Source of the DNA: Candidatus Bathyarchaeota archaeon | Lineage (GTDB): Archaea; Thermoproteota; Bathyarchaeia; Bathyarchaeales; Bathycorpusculaceae | Direction of reading: 5' to 3' | NCBI GenBank assembly: GCA_023488905.1 | Contig: JAMDCQ010000017.1 | Span: forward strand, 1 to 64,000 | DNA: 64,000 nucleotides | Shown here: piece after piece, positions 51,430 through 61,088 of the stretch | How positions within the stretch are numbered: position 1 is the stretch's first letter | How the letters are laid out: every line of letters begins with the position of its first letter | Made by a program: the position numbers and the translations under genes | The notes under the pieces: generated by a model | The model's input: only the letters and a program-made list of their open reading frames with translations | The model's database searches: none | What the model was told of the DNA's origin: nothing

Positions 51430-51553
51430 TCTTCGACGCACCTGTAAGATTTGAGGTGCTATGCAAAGACGCTTGGAGTATTCTTGAGGGGAAATATCGG
51501 TTTTTAGGTTTTCTGCCTGTTTGGTTCTTGCATGTTAGCTGCTCTTCGGTGAC

Positions 51554-51650
51554 TAGACCCCCTTATTTAAAGGCGCATACAAAACCGTATCCGCAACAGA
51601 GCAAACCACACGACCTCTCACCGTGCACCTCCCCGCCCTTATTTATCAGT
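51554..51650 (-). repeat. Repeat family A, copy 3 (inverted)
   Basis: TAGACCCCCTTATTTAAAGGCGCATACAAAACCGTATCCGCAACAGAGC, reverse complement of copy 2. Confidence 0.7.
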
Positions 51651-51687
51651 AGATCAAAAAAAACAATCTTGGAAGACGCAGGGTACC

Positions 51688-51800
51688 CCTCTTATTTCAA
51701 CAACAACCAGCAGACTTAGCACAAACGCCCGTTTTGGCACCTACGTCTGATGCGTATTGCAACTGGTTGCATATCAATTCTACAAGCAGAACAAACACAT
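51688..51800 (+). repeat. Repeat family B, decayed copy
   Basis: CAACAACAACCAGCAGACTTAGC...ACTGGTTGCATATCAATTCTACAAGCAGAACA. Confidence 0.4.
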
Positions 51801-51865
51801 TTGACCTACTGATAAAGCAACATACCGGTCTCTATCCCAAATGCATTTTAAAAATACATTACAGG

Positions 51866-52693
51866 TTAATGTGACCCCTTCGATACTCGACGCAATTCAA
51901 CCCTCAACGACTTAATGTCCTTGCCTCCGTGCAAAGACCCAAACATCCCCACTAACGCTTCCTCAACAAACCGCGCCGGAAAATCCTTAAGCGGCAACCT
52001 AACCCCGTTGACCTCAACCACCAACTCCTCCTTCTTATCCAGTGGACAGCAGCGTTCAGCTGTTTTATCGGCCACAATCGCTTTAGCATATTCATAGCAG
52101 TTCAAGTATCCGCATTGACCTGTAGGATGACACTTTGCGCATTCAGTCAAGTTGGGCAGTAAGGTGAAGGCTTTCTGTTCTACCAAATCGGCAAGTACCC
52201 CCAGTTGAGTTTTGCCGTGAAGCACAGAAATCTTTAACCTAGATACCGCCTGTGTTTCATGGGCAGAGCCAGCGATGATGCCTGAAATGGCAATGGCTAG
52301 TCCATCCGAGAAAGAGGCGGCTTCCTGTGCCGTTTTTGCAGCAATAATTTTAGGCAGAACCGTCTCGTTTTCAAAGCCCTCCAGAACTACAAAGTCCATA
52401 CCACAGAGATAGGGTGCAATCTCGTTTAAGCCAAGTTTTTTGTTAATGAATAGGACCGTTTCGTTCTTTGGGGAAGCCACGACGATGTCTGCACCTGCTT
52501 CAGTGTGTTTCGATGTGTCATGCGAGGCGGCTGGCGGATCTATTGTTTGGGTGTTTGGCATTTCTTTGATTGTGGCTACATGGTAGCCCCGATTTTTCAG
52601 TGTGCGAACTAATTGTTGGGTTAGGGTTGTTTTTCCTGAATGTTTTCCGCCGACTATAGCTATGTATCGTGGCATCTGAATCAAGAGAGCCAA
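51866..52693 (-). CDS. mobB: Molybdopterin-guanine dinucleotide biosynthesis protein B with C-terminal Cys domain
   Basis: AIVGGKHSGKTTLTQQLVRTLKNRGYHVATIKEM; C-terminal CAKCHPTGQCGYLNCYEYAKAIVADKTAERCCPL. Confidence 0.9.
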   Translation of the reverse strand: MALLIQMPRYIAIVGGKHSGKTTLTQQLVRTLKNRGYHVATIKEMPNTQTIDPPAASHDTSKHTEAGADIVVASPKNETVLFINKKLGLNEIAPYLCGMDFVVLEGFENETVLPKIIAAKTAQEAASFSDGLAIAISGIIAGSAHETQAVSRLKISVLHGKTQLGVLADLVEQKAFTLLPNLTECAKCHPTGQCGYLNCYEYAKAIVADKTAERCCPLDKKEELVVEVNGVRLPLKDFPARFVEEALVGMFGSLHGGKDIKSLRVELRRVSKGSH

Positions 52694-52844
52694 AAGTAGA
52701 CTGGGTTAATAAATTTTCCATGTCGCAACCGAAACCGAATTTTCACTATGTTGAAAACTACCGCCTCTCTCGGTTGATCTCCCAGCAAAAAATATCAAAT
52801 AACTATACCCAAAAAAGGGGAAGCTGACGAAAACTGCTTATAGT

Positions 52845-53051
52845 TTAGTCTCTTTGGACCACAAAAGTAACTTTCACAACTGCCCTGTACTCAACGATCT
52901 GGTTGTCTTTGACTTTCGCCTTGCAACTCTTCACGTAAATGGATTTGATGTTCTTTACCGTTAAAGCTGCCTCTGCCAAAGCATTCTTAGCCGCGTCCTC
53001 CCAGCTTACAGTTGAACTACCAATCAGCTCGATTACTTTTGCAACTGTTAT
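52845..53051 (-). CDS. Dodecin-family flavin-binding protein
   Basis: Not in ORF track: (M)TVAKVIELIGSSTVSWEDAAKNALAEAALTVKNIKSIYVKSCKAKVKDNQIVEYRAVVKVTFVVQRD; ATA at start position. Confidence 0.88.
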   Translation of the reverse strand: MTVAKVIELIGSSTVSWEDAAKNALAEAALTVKNIKSIYVKSCKAKVKDNQIVEYRAVVKVTFVVQRD

Positions 53052-53142
53052 TGTTTTGCACTCTCCAAGATATTATACGTGCACTTTCTTTTATTTTTTG
53101 CATATATAGGTAAAGTTTTAAAACAGTTTCAACAAATAAAAT

Positions 53143-53313
53143 GTGGAGATATTTAATCCTGAACCCTTGTTTGAGTGGTTTAAAGATAAATCTGGAAAAT
53201 ACCGTTTTAGACTAAAAGCAGCTAACGGCGAAATAATTGCTACAAGTGAAGCCTATTCTTCAAAAGACGCCTGTGTAGGCAGCATTGAATCGGTAAAAAG
53301 AATGCGCCGATAG
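53143..53313 (+). CDS. DUF1508/YegP-like small protein
   Basis: Not in ORF track: VEIFNPEPLFEWFKDKSGKYRFRLKAANGEIIATSEAYSSKDACVGSIESVKRMRR; GTG start. Confidence 0.85.
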   Translation: MEIFNPEPLFEWFKDKSGKYRFRLKAANGEIIATSEAYSSKDACVGSIESVKRMRR

Positions 53314-53383
53314 CCAAAATAGTAGAAGTAAACGAGTAAAAGCGAAGCAAGTCTGCTTTCTTTTCGCCCTTCCTTTTTTCAGG

Positions 53384-54850
53384 TTAAGTTTTACTTCTGC
53401 TGAAAAGTTCCCCAACGTATTCGTTTACTGTCTTGTCATGCTTTTTAGCTATCCTCTTCACAGCGTCATTTATGCCCGTGGAGTACTGCACCGCCTTCTT
53501 CGGCTTACCCGCAATCACTGCTGGAACACCGAGGTTTTGAGCAACCTTGCGCAGCACCAGTTTGCGTAGCGTGTCAGGTTTGTTTTCGATTTTGCATTCA
53601 ACAGGCAAAGCCATGGCAAACTCGGCAACCTCATACGAGGCGAAGGGGCACCGCAACTCCACATCATGGAACCCTGTGATTTTGAGGTCCCGCTCCAAGT
53701 TGCTCTCGTGAATGCCGACGACGTCGTTGAACATGGTACGGCGGACTTTTTCGGCTCCGTCTTTGCAGTTTTCGTTGACGTAGCGTTGGTAGCCGCCGAA
53801 CAACTCGTCTGCACCCTGCCCAGCCAGCAGCGCCTTGTGTTTTGCTTCTGCTGCTTGCTCGGCTGCCCAGTAGAATGGTACGCCGATGGCGGCTTTGATG
53901 GGGTCAGCTTCCTCAATTAATTCAACCACTTTGGGTAATGTGGCTTCTACATCGGAGTCTTTGTAGAGGTGTATCTGCATGGGCAAATCCAGCGCTTCCG
54001 AGGCTTCGAGGGCTTCCTCGGTTTCAGGTTGATTCTCCAAACTCACATGTAGTAGGTTAACTTTGACGCCCTGCTTGTTTGCCAAGAACGCAACCACGCT
54101 ACTGTCTAAGCCGCCAGAAAACGCAACCGCCACCTCCTTTAAACCCTGTACACGACGCTTAACCGATTCGACAAGAAGCCCCTCAAGCTCCTGTGCCGCT
54201 TGGTCGAGCGTTATCTGCTTGGGCGGCGTGTAGGTGAGGGTTTTGACTGGTTTGAATTTGAAGCCGTCTTTGTCTGCGAACCCCAAAGTTCCCGGCGGAA
54301 ACGAAGTGGGATTCTCTATTCCGAGTCGCCAGAGCGCCGTGCGGTTGGTTGCGTATGCGGCTATGTCGTGGTTTTCGCCGTAGTAGAGCGGTTGCACTCC
54401 GATGGGGTCTCTGCCTGCAGCTATCCAACCTTCTTTAAGCATCCAAAACGCATAGTCGCCGTCGGCCTGCTCGATTATGGTTTGCAGCGCGGTTTCGCAG
54501 TGTTGGGGTTCTTTGGTTAACTGTTCGGTTAGGGCGGCTTTGGGTACTGGTGCATAAACTCTTCCTTCAAAGGCAACAGCAGCTTCTTCTAATTGCAGGA
54601 AATCGTAGCTGCTTGAAGCGATTGGTCTTGTGCTGATGCAGCCAAGCACGGCGGATGTGTCAAGTCCTTGCCTGTTAACTATACCCAAGGGTTTTTCGAA
54701 AAAGCTTTTTTTGGACGTAACCACTGCAAAATGCGAAACCTGCCCCACATCAAAGGATTGCAGCACATTCAGAACTGTTGTAACTGCGCTGTCTCCATGC
54801 TTATCCAACACTGCAACAGTAACTTTCATCCCTAACACACACCCAAACAA
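53384..54850 (-). CDS. asnB: Asparagine synthase-like protein (GATase + ASNase domains)
   Basis: VAVAFSGGLDSSVVAFLANKQGVKVNLLHV; LLAGQGADELFGGYQRY. Confidence 0.85.
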   Translation of the reverse strand: MFGCVLGMKVTVAVLDKHGDSAVTTVLNVLQSFDVGQVSHFAVVTSKKSFFEKPLGIVNRQGLDTSAVLGCISTRPIASSSYDFLQLEEAAVAFEGRVYAPVPKAALTEQLTKEPQHCETALQTIIEQADGDYAFWMLKEGWIAAGRDPIGVQPLYYGENHDIAAYATNRTALWRLGIENPTSFPPGTLGFADKDGFKFKPVKTLTYTPPKQITLDQAAQELEGLLVESVKRRVQGLKEVAVAFSGGLDSSVVAFLANKQGVKVNLLHVSLENQPETEEALEASEALDLPMQIHLYKDSDVEATLPKVVELIEEADPIKAAIGVPFYWAAEQAAEAKHKALLAGQGADELFGGYQRYVNENCKDGAEKVRRTMFNDVVGIHESNLERDLKITGFHDVELRCPFASYEVAEFAMALPVECKIENKPDTLRKLVLRKVAQNLGVPAVIAGKPKKAVQYSTGINDAVKRIAKKHDKTVNEYVGELFSRSKT

Positions 54851-54942
54851 TGTACAATGAGATAGTGGTATCGGTGAAACATTAATCTTTAATCGCTTAA
54901 GAAAATTCTAGCTTGCCGTCTTTCGCCTGATTTTCTCACAGG

Positions 54943-55899
54943 TCATTTAGTTAAGGAGCTATTTGAGTTGGTGATATAGCCGGTTGCATAGGCATAAGTC
55001 GGGAGTTCAGCTTCCCCAACTGGAAACACGTACGTCTCACCTGGTTGCAAAACGTAGTCACTCAAGGCGCCCCATCTATTCATGTAATTCCCCATGCTTG
55101 GTATCTGCCCAAACAACGCGACGCTGTTGACAGGGAACGTGCTGTTGTTGTGTACTGTTACGTTAAAATAGCGTACACCTAGAACACCCATTTCAGCCGC
55201 CATGCCATAGTTAGCTGAACCAATTTCCCATGAATAATTGAAGTATCGCTGGAGGAAATTAGGGTTGTCGTTTCTATACACATAGCCGGGTCTTGTCGCG
55301 TTAAAGTATTCATGATATGTGTCATAGTCGGTTTGCACTGAACTGTAACTTACGACCTGTATGTAAGTCTCTGTTTGTGGTATAGTTAATGATTGACCGT
55401 GGATTATGTCGCCAAAGCTGTGTTGGGAGAGGTAGATTGTAAGGTTGTGCGAGTTAAATGGGAATGTGTCTGGGCTTGTAAAACTTAGGGCGATAGTTTC
55501 ATTTTGGTTTGGCTCTATACTAATTGTTGTTATTGGAGTGCTATGATTTAACATATCACGGTATAGATGAACACTTTGCAGAAAAGAAGTCGGTGGGTTT
55601 AATGTAAAATTAGAATCCCATAATCTCAAGGTTGGATTACTTATCTCTGAACTGTCAACCTGTATAGCTAATGTAAGATTACTATAAGAGTTTCTTGTGG
55701 GGTTAACAAGAACTATATTTCCTTCCGTATTATTGTTTCCATACGATACAGGAATGTAACTTGCCACATACAAGCTACCCTGACCTTTGTTTGGCAGAAT
55801 ACCATCGGGTTCTCCGATTAACAAAACGACTGTTACAATCACGCAAAGAATAACTGCTACGGCAGCAACAATTGCTTTTCGCGTAATCTTTCCTTCCAA
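54943..55899 (-). CDS. Single-TM extracytoplasmic protein
   Basis: N-terminal TM, many N-x-S/T sequons. Confidence 0.5.
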   Translation of the reverse strand: MEGKITRKAIVAAVAVILCVIVTVVLLIGEPDGILPNKGQGSLYVASYIPVSYGNNNTEGNIVLVNPTRNSYSNLTLAIQVDSSEISNPTLRLWDSNFTLNPPTSFLQSVHLYRDMLNHSTPITTISIEPNQNETIALSFTSPDTFPFNSHNLTIYLSQHSFGDIIHGQSLTIPQTETYIQVVSYSSVQTDYDTYHEYFNATRPGYVYRNDNPNFLQRYFNYSWEIGSANYGMAAEMGVLGVRYFNVTVHNNSTFPVNSVALFGQIPSMGNYMNRWGALSDYVLQPGETYVFPVGEAELPTYAYATGYITNSNSSLTK

Positions 55900-56033
55900 A
55901 AATTATTGTTTTGTCACAGGTAATATCTTTTACGAGATTTATTGCCAAACCCAGAAAAATAGCATTAAACAAGTTTGTTCTCGCAAAAGATTAATCTCTA
56001 ATGAGCATACTTCCTCTCTGAGGAAACATTCCC

Positions 56034-57371
56034 TTGCCAATCTTACCTATAGACACAGGCCGCTACGGAACGCCTGAGATGCTTAAAATTTTTGATGAAG
56101 AAACCCGCATGCAGAAGCTGCTCGACGTAGAGGCAGCATTGGCACTAGCACATGCTGAAGTAGGCAACATACCAAAAAAGGTCGCAAAAAAAATCCAAGA
56201 AATGGCTTCAACCAAATACGTTAAGGTTGAGCGGGTTAAAGCAATCGAGAAAGAAATCAAACATGACATCATGTCAATGGTTCGCGCTTTATCCGAGCAA
56301 TGCGGCGAAAGCGGCGCCTACGTACACTACGGCGTAACAAGCTACGACATCGTAGACACCGCCAACGCTCTCCAACTAAAAGACGCCATCGCCGTGCTGG
56401 AAAAGCGCCTCGCCGAATTTAAAGTGGTCCTTCAGAAACAAGCCGCCAAATACAAAGATACGGTTATGATTGGCAGAACACATGGCCAACACGCCCTCCC
56501 CATAACTCTTGGTTTCAAGTTCGCGGTTTGGGGTTACGAAGTCAACAGGCATCTACAGCGTCTTGACGAATGCAAAAAGCGTGTCGTAGCTGGCAAGATC
56601 AGCGGCGCCGTCGGCACCCAAGCAGGCATCGGCGAATATGCGGCAGAAATCCAAGAACTCGTAATGAAACGGCTTGGAATCCACGCAGCCGAAATCTCCA
56701 CCCAAATTGTCCAACGGGACCGCTATGCAGAACTTATCGGAATCTACGCCATGATTGCCACTTCTCTGGAGAACTTTGCAACCGAAATCCGAGAACTACA
56801 GCGCCCTGAAATCGCAGAGGTCTTCGAATCATTCGAGGCAAAGAAGCAGGTCGGCAGCTCCACCATGCCCCACAAGCAGAATCCCGAAACCTGCGAACGC
56901 GTCTGTGGTTTAGCAAGAATAGTCCGCAGCTCAGAGATCCCCGCACTCGAAGACATGGTTACCTGGCACGAGCGCGACTTAACCCAGTCATCCACTGAAC
57001 GCTTTGTACTTCCCGAATCAAGCATACTGCTCGATTACATTCTTAGCTTGACAGTTAACGTGGTCGCTAACCTCCGCGTCGACAGTCAACGCATGCTAAC
57101 CAACCTCTCAATAACTGAGGGCCGATCAATGTCGGAATCTGTCATGATAACACTCGTCAAGAAAGGTGTACCCCGACAGGAAGCCCACGAACTACTCCGA
57201 CAACTCACCATAAAAAGCGCCTCTGAACACAAACCCTTCAAGCAGACTTTGATGGAAGACAAATTGGTCAGCAGCAAACTGTCGGAAAAAGAAATCGACT
57301 ACGCGCTAAACCCGAAAAATTACCTCGGCACATCAGTGAAACAGGCAGAGCAGTTCGCGCAGAGCGTTTAG
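56034..57371 (+). CDS. purB: Adenylosuccinate lyase
   Basis: DTGRYGTPEMLKIFDEETRMQKLLDVEAALA; QVGSSTMPHKQNPETCERV. Confidence 0.95.
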   Translation: MPILPIDTGRYGTPEMLKIFDEETRMQKLLDVEAALALAHAEVGNIPKKVAKKIQEMASTKYVKVERVKAIEKEIKHDIMSMVRALSEQCGESGAYVHYGVTSYDIVDTANALQLKDAIAVLEKRLAEFKVVLQKQAAKYKDTVMIGRTHGQHALPITLGFKFAVWGYEVNRHLQRLDECKKRVVAGKISGAVGTQAGIGEYAAEIQELVMKRLGIHAAEISTQIVQRDRYAELIGIYAMIATSLENFATEIRELQRPEIAEVFESFEAKKQVGSSTMPHKQNPETCERVCGLARIVRSSEIPALEDMVTWHERDLTQSSTERFVLPESSILLDYILSLTVNVVANLRVDSQRMLTNLSITEGRSMSESVMITLVKKGVPRQEAHELLRQLTIKSASEHKPFKQTLMEDKLVSSKLSEKEIDYALNPKNYLGTSVKQAEQFAQSV

Positions 57372-59656
57372 AAGTCAAAGAGCCCTTTCTGTTGAGCTTC
57401 CTCAGGAGCTTTACTGGCTTTGCTGAGGCTCTCCCATTCATCCTTCTTTATGTAGCCGCCGACTTGTTCCTTGATTTTCTTCGCCAATCGGGGGCCAACG
57501 GAGGGCAGGGCAGTTAATTCTTCGATGGAGGCGTGTTTGAGGTCGTCGACAGTTTGGAAGCCTGAGTTGAAGATTATGCGGCCTCTGACTCTGCCGACGC
57601 CTTCCAGCGCGACAATCGGCATGAGTTCACGCTTTATGCCCTTCGACACCCGCTCAACCAACTCGTTAGCAAGTGCGGTTACTTCCTTGTTTTTGGCAAC
57701 CACAGGCGACAACTCCTCCGTGGCATGCAGCAGCCACTTGGCGTTCTCAATCGTGCGGTACAAGTCGCCCGGCTGCACATTGAACCGCTCAAGGATTTTC
57801 TCTTCAGGCAACTCTTCAATCCAGTTGTTCATGACCATGGCGGTTTTGACTTCGCCTAAAAAGTCTGCGTAGCCGATGTGGTCACCCCACTGATCGGGAA
57901 TTTCGACGAAGAGTTCCTGCTTGTGGTCTTCGGTGACTACGGCGAGTTTGTCCATTTCGCGTTGGTAGGGGCGCATGATGGGTCCCATGTCGGGGGTGTG
58001 TGCGATGAGTTGGAGGAGGCTGAATTCGGTTAGGATTGGCGGTTTGGTTTGGAGTGCGTCGCGGATTATGACGCCGCTGAGGGGGTCGATGTATAGTTCG
58101 CTTATGCGTTTACCGAAGCTGGTTGCGCGTATGTCGTCGCTGCCAACGACGTATATCATTTTTTCGTCATGCAGAAAGCGCAGGATTTTGTTGATGACGC
58201 TTTGGATGGCTTTTACGTCGTATTGGTAGGCGTAGAAGGTTTTGCCAAAAAAGTTGTAGATGCCCTGCTCAGTGTGCGCGTAGTCCGAGGCGATGGTTGA
58301 TAACACGTGGGTGCGGATGATTTTCTCCACCGCCAACCTTGACCAGATGCGCTCGGGTTTAGCGAGGACGTAGCTTTCCATGAGGTAGTCGGCTTCATCG
58401 GAGGTTTTGGCGATAAGGACAGATTCTCCGAACTTGTCATACTTCGGTCGCCCCGCTCTGCCCGCCATCTGCTTATAATCGAGCACACTGATGGGATAGT
58501 TGCCCAAGCCCGCCTCAAAACGTCGGTAATCCTGAATGATAACCGTGCGTGCGGGTAAGTTGACGCCCCAAGCCAACGTCGGCGTCGCAGTCAACACCTT
58601 GATTTTGCGCTCTTTAAACGCGTCTTCGATGATTTTGCGGTGCGCCCCCGACAGCCCCGCATGATGATAAGCCACGGCGCAGCGGACAAGGTCGGCGAGT
58701 TCATCGCTCATCTGTGTGTGTTCGCCTGAGTCGAGGATTTTTTTTGCCTCCTTCTCAAGGGCACCTTTGGTTTGTTGTTCAAGGCTTTTTTTAACGAGCT
58801 TCGAGCCGCTTTTGGGAACGAGCACTTTGTCCATGTGGCTGGCAACGGTTTTAGCCGCTGAAACAGCGTTTTTGCGGGTGGAAGCAAAAATCAGGGCTTG
58901 ACCGCCGTTCCGCAGCGTGTTTAGGACCATGTTGACGACGGTTAGACGGGTTTCCTGCTCGATTTTTCGGGATTCACCGTCGCGGTACTGGATTTCTTCT
59001 TGGAGAATCACGCCTTCTTTGAGGTTGATGGGGCGCCATGTGGTGACTATGTGTTTGGCGTTTAGCCACCCAGCGATTTCATCCACGTTGTTGATGGTGG
59101 CGCTTAGGGCGAGGATTTGGATGTGGGGGTTACACTGCATGAGGCGGGCGAGAACAATCTCTAAGGTTGGTCCTCGTCCGGCATCGTTTAAAAGATGCAC
59201 CTCGTCGGCTATGACTGCTGAAATGCTATCCATCCACTTCGCTCGGTGTCGGAGAAGCGAGTCTGCCTTTTCGTTGGTGGTTACGATTATGTCGTAGCGT
59301 TGGAGCCAGTTGTCGGCGGTGTCGAAGTCGCCGGTGCTGATTCCGACAGCCACTTTGCCGCCGTCGGGTTTAGTGATAGAAGTGTACTTTTGGAATTCCT
59401 CAAACTTTTCGCTCGCCAACGCGCGCAGCGGAGAGAGGTAGATGACTTTGCCGCCGTTTTCCAAAACATGCTTCATGGCGCAGAGTTCCGCAATCAAAGT
59501 TTTGCCTGAGGCAGTGGGGCTTGCCAGCACAATGTTGCATCCGTCAAGCACTCCTGCCCGTATGCAATCCTCCTGAGGCGGAAACAACTCACAAATCCCG
59601 ATGCCTAAGAGGACTTCTTTGACTGATTGGGGCACTGATAACTCTGCTATTTTCAA
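57368..59656 (-). CDS. hel308: ATP-dependent DNA helicase Hel308
   Basis: NIVLASPTASGKTLIAELCAM, VIADEVHLLND, QMAGRAGRPKYD, C-terminal HhH. Confidence 0.95.
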   Translation of the reverse strand: MKIAELSVPQSVKEVLLGIGICELFPPQEDCIRAGVLDGCNIVLASPTASGKTLIAELCAMKHVLENGGKVIYLSPLRALASEKFEEFQKYTSITKPDGGKVAVGISTGDFDTADNWLQRYDIIVTTNEKADSLLRHRAKWMDSISAVIADEVHLLNDAGRGPTLEIVLARLMQCNPHIQILALSATINNVDEIAGWLNAKHIVTTWRPINLKEGVILQEEIQYRDGESRKIEQETRLTVVNMVLNTLRNGGQALIFASTRKNAVSAAKTVASHMDKVLVPKSGSKLVKKSLEQQTKGALEKEAKKILDSGEHTQMSDELADLVRCAVAYHHAGLSGAHRKIIEDAFKERKIKVLTATPTLAWGVNLPARTVIIQDYRRFEAGLGNYPISVLDYKQMAGRAGRPKYDKFGESVLIAKTSDEADYLMESYVLAKPERIWSRLAVEKIIRTHVLSTIASDYAHTEQGIYNFFGKTFYAYQYDVKAIQSVINKILRFLHDEKMIYVVGSDDIRATSFGKRISELYIDPLSGVIIRDALQTKPPILTEFSLLQLIAHTPDMGPIMRPYQREMDKLAVVTEDHKQELFVEIPDQWGDHIGYADFLGEVKTAMVMNNWIEELPEEKILERFNVQPGDLYRTIENAKWLLHATEELSPVVAKNKEVTALANELVERVSKGIKRELMPIVALEGVGRVRGRIIFNSGFQTVDDLKHASIEELTALPSVGPRLAKKIKEQVGGYIKKDEWESLSKASKAPEEAQQKGLFDF

Positions 59657-59820
59657 TTTTTTCGCCGGATAAGTTTGATTGTCGGTATGTATGGTTTGGT
59701 TGGTTATTAGGTTTTTTTAGTGACTCGTGGCTTTTTTGCCCTTTCCTTACATTTTTATTTACATATAGAAGTTAACACTGTTATGGGTTAGGTTTTTGTA
59801 GTAGAATCTGCATTAGCACT

Positions 59821-61086
59821 GTGACGAGTTATCTGTCCCAAAATTTTATGGTAGGAAACTGTATGGTTGAAAACGTAAAAGAACTCCTCAAACTCCACGA
59901 AAGCATCACCCACGAAGTGTACCTCGACAACGAAAACTCCACCATCGTCCCCCAAGAAGTCCTCGACGCCATGCTCCCCTACTACAACAAAAAAGCCTAC
60001 GGCAACCCCACGCTGACCCACAAACCAGGCTGGGAAGCCTTCGAAACCATCATGGGCTGCTTCGGCAAAATCAGCAAGTACATGGGCGCCAAAAACCTCG
60101 AAGAAATCACCTTCACCCCAAGCGAAACCGAAGCCAACAACCTCGCCATAATGGCATCCTGCTTCGCACAGAAAGACAAAGGCAAAAAAATCGTCATCAG
60201 CGAAATCGAACCCATAAACGTCCTCCAAGTCACCGAAATGATGAGCAAATTTGGGTTTTCAACCACCAAAATCCCCGTCAACAGCGAAGGCTTCATCAAC
60301 CTCGAAAAACTCAAAGAAGCAATAGACAGCCAAACCGTACTAGTCAGCATCGCAGCGGTAAACAACGAAGTCGGCACCATCCAACCCATCAAAGAAGCAG
60401 TCGACATAGTCAAAACCAAAAACCCCAACACACTGTTCCACACTGACGCCTCAGACGCATACGGCAGAATCCCCCTAAACGTCCAGCAACTCGGCGTAGA
60501 TATGGCAACGGTGAGCAGCTTCAAAATCCAGGGACCCCGCGGCATAGGCGCATTCTACCTAAAAGAAGGCGTCAATTTGGAACGCATCTTGGAAGGCCCC
60601 ATCGGCACCCAAAAACTTTGGCCAGGCGTAGAAAACACTCCCCTAATCGTCGGTTTTACAAAGGCTTCTGAACTGGCATTCACAGACTTCGAGGCTAATG
60701 TGGCAAAACTGCGTGGTCTCCGCGACAAACTAGTTGACGGCATATTCAACGAGTTGACTGATCTGCGGTTTAATGGTCCCAAAGGTGACAAACGCAGCCC
60801 CGACAACGCCAACATAAGCATACTGCGCTGTGAAGGCGAAGCCTTAACCATAGAGCTAAGCCTCAAAGGTGTCTACGTTTCAAGCGGAAGCGCATGCAGC
60901 CGCCGATTACTGCAGCCCAGCCACGTTTTAATCGCAATCGGGCGCATCTTCGAAGAAGCACACGGCAGTATCCTCATGAAAGTTACCCGCAGCCACACAG
61001 AAGACGATATATCTTACGTTCTAGACGTTTTACCATCAGCAGTGAATCGTATAAGAGGGATAGTTGGCTCAACAGGAGTGCACTAA
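59821..61086 (+). CDS. Divergent NifS/IscS-like PLP protein (cysteine desulfurase family)
   Basis: EVYLDNENSTIVPQEVLDAMLPYYNKKAYGNPTLTHKPG; SSFKIQGPRGIGAFYL; SSGSACSRRLLQPS. Confidence 0.88.
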   Translation: MTSYLSQNFMVGNCMVENVKELLKLHESITHEVYLDNENSTIVPQEVLDAMLPYYNKKAYGNPTLTHKPGWEAFETIMGCFGKISKYMGAKNLEEITFTPSETEANNLAIMASCFAQKDKGKKIVISEIEPINVLQVTEMMSKFGFSTTKIPVNSEGFINLEKLKEAIDSQTVLVSIAAVNNEVGTIQPIKEAVDIVKTKNPNTLFHTDASDAYGRIPLNVQQLGVDMATVSSFKIQGPRGIGAFYLKEGVNLERILEGPIGTQKLWPGVENTPLIVGFTKASELAFTDFEANVAKLRGLRDKLVDGIFNELTDLRFNGPKGDKRSPDNANISILRCEGEALTIELSLKGVYVSSGSACSRRLLQPSHVLIAIGRIFEEAHGSILMKVTRSHTEDDISYVLDVLPSAVNRIRGIVGSTGVH

Positions 61087-61088
61087 AC

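Noticed and set aside
59788-60228. Minus-strand Phe/Val/Gly-rich ORF opposite the desulfurase paralogue
   Set aside because: Antisense shadow ORF with no domain signature.
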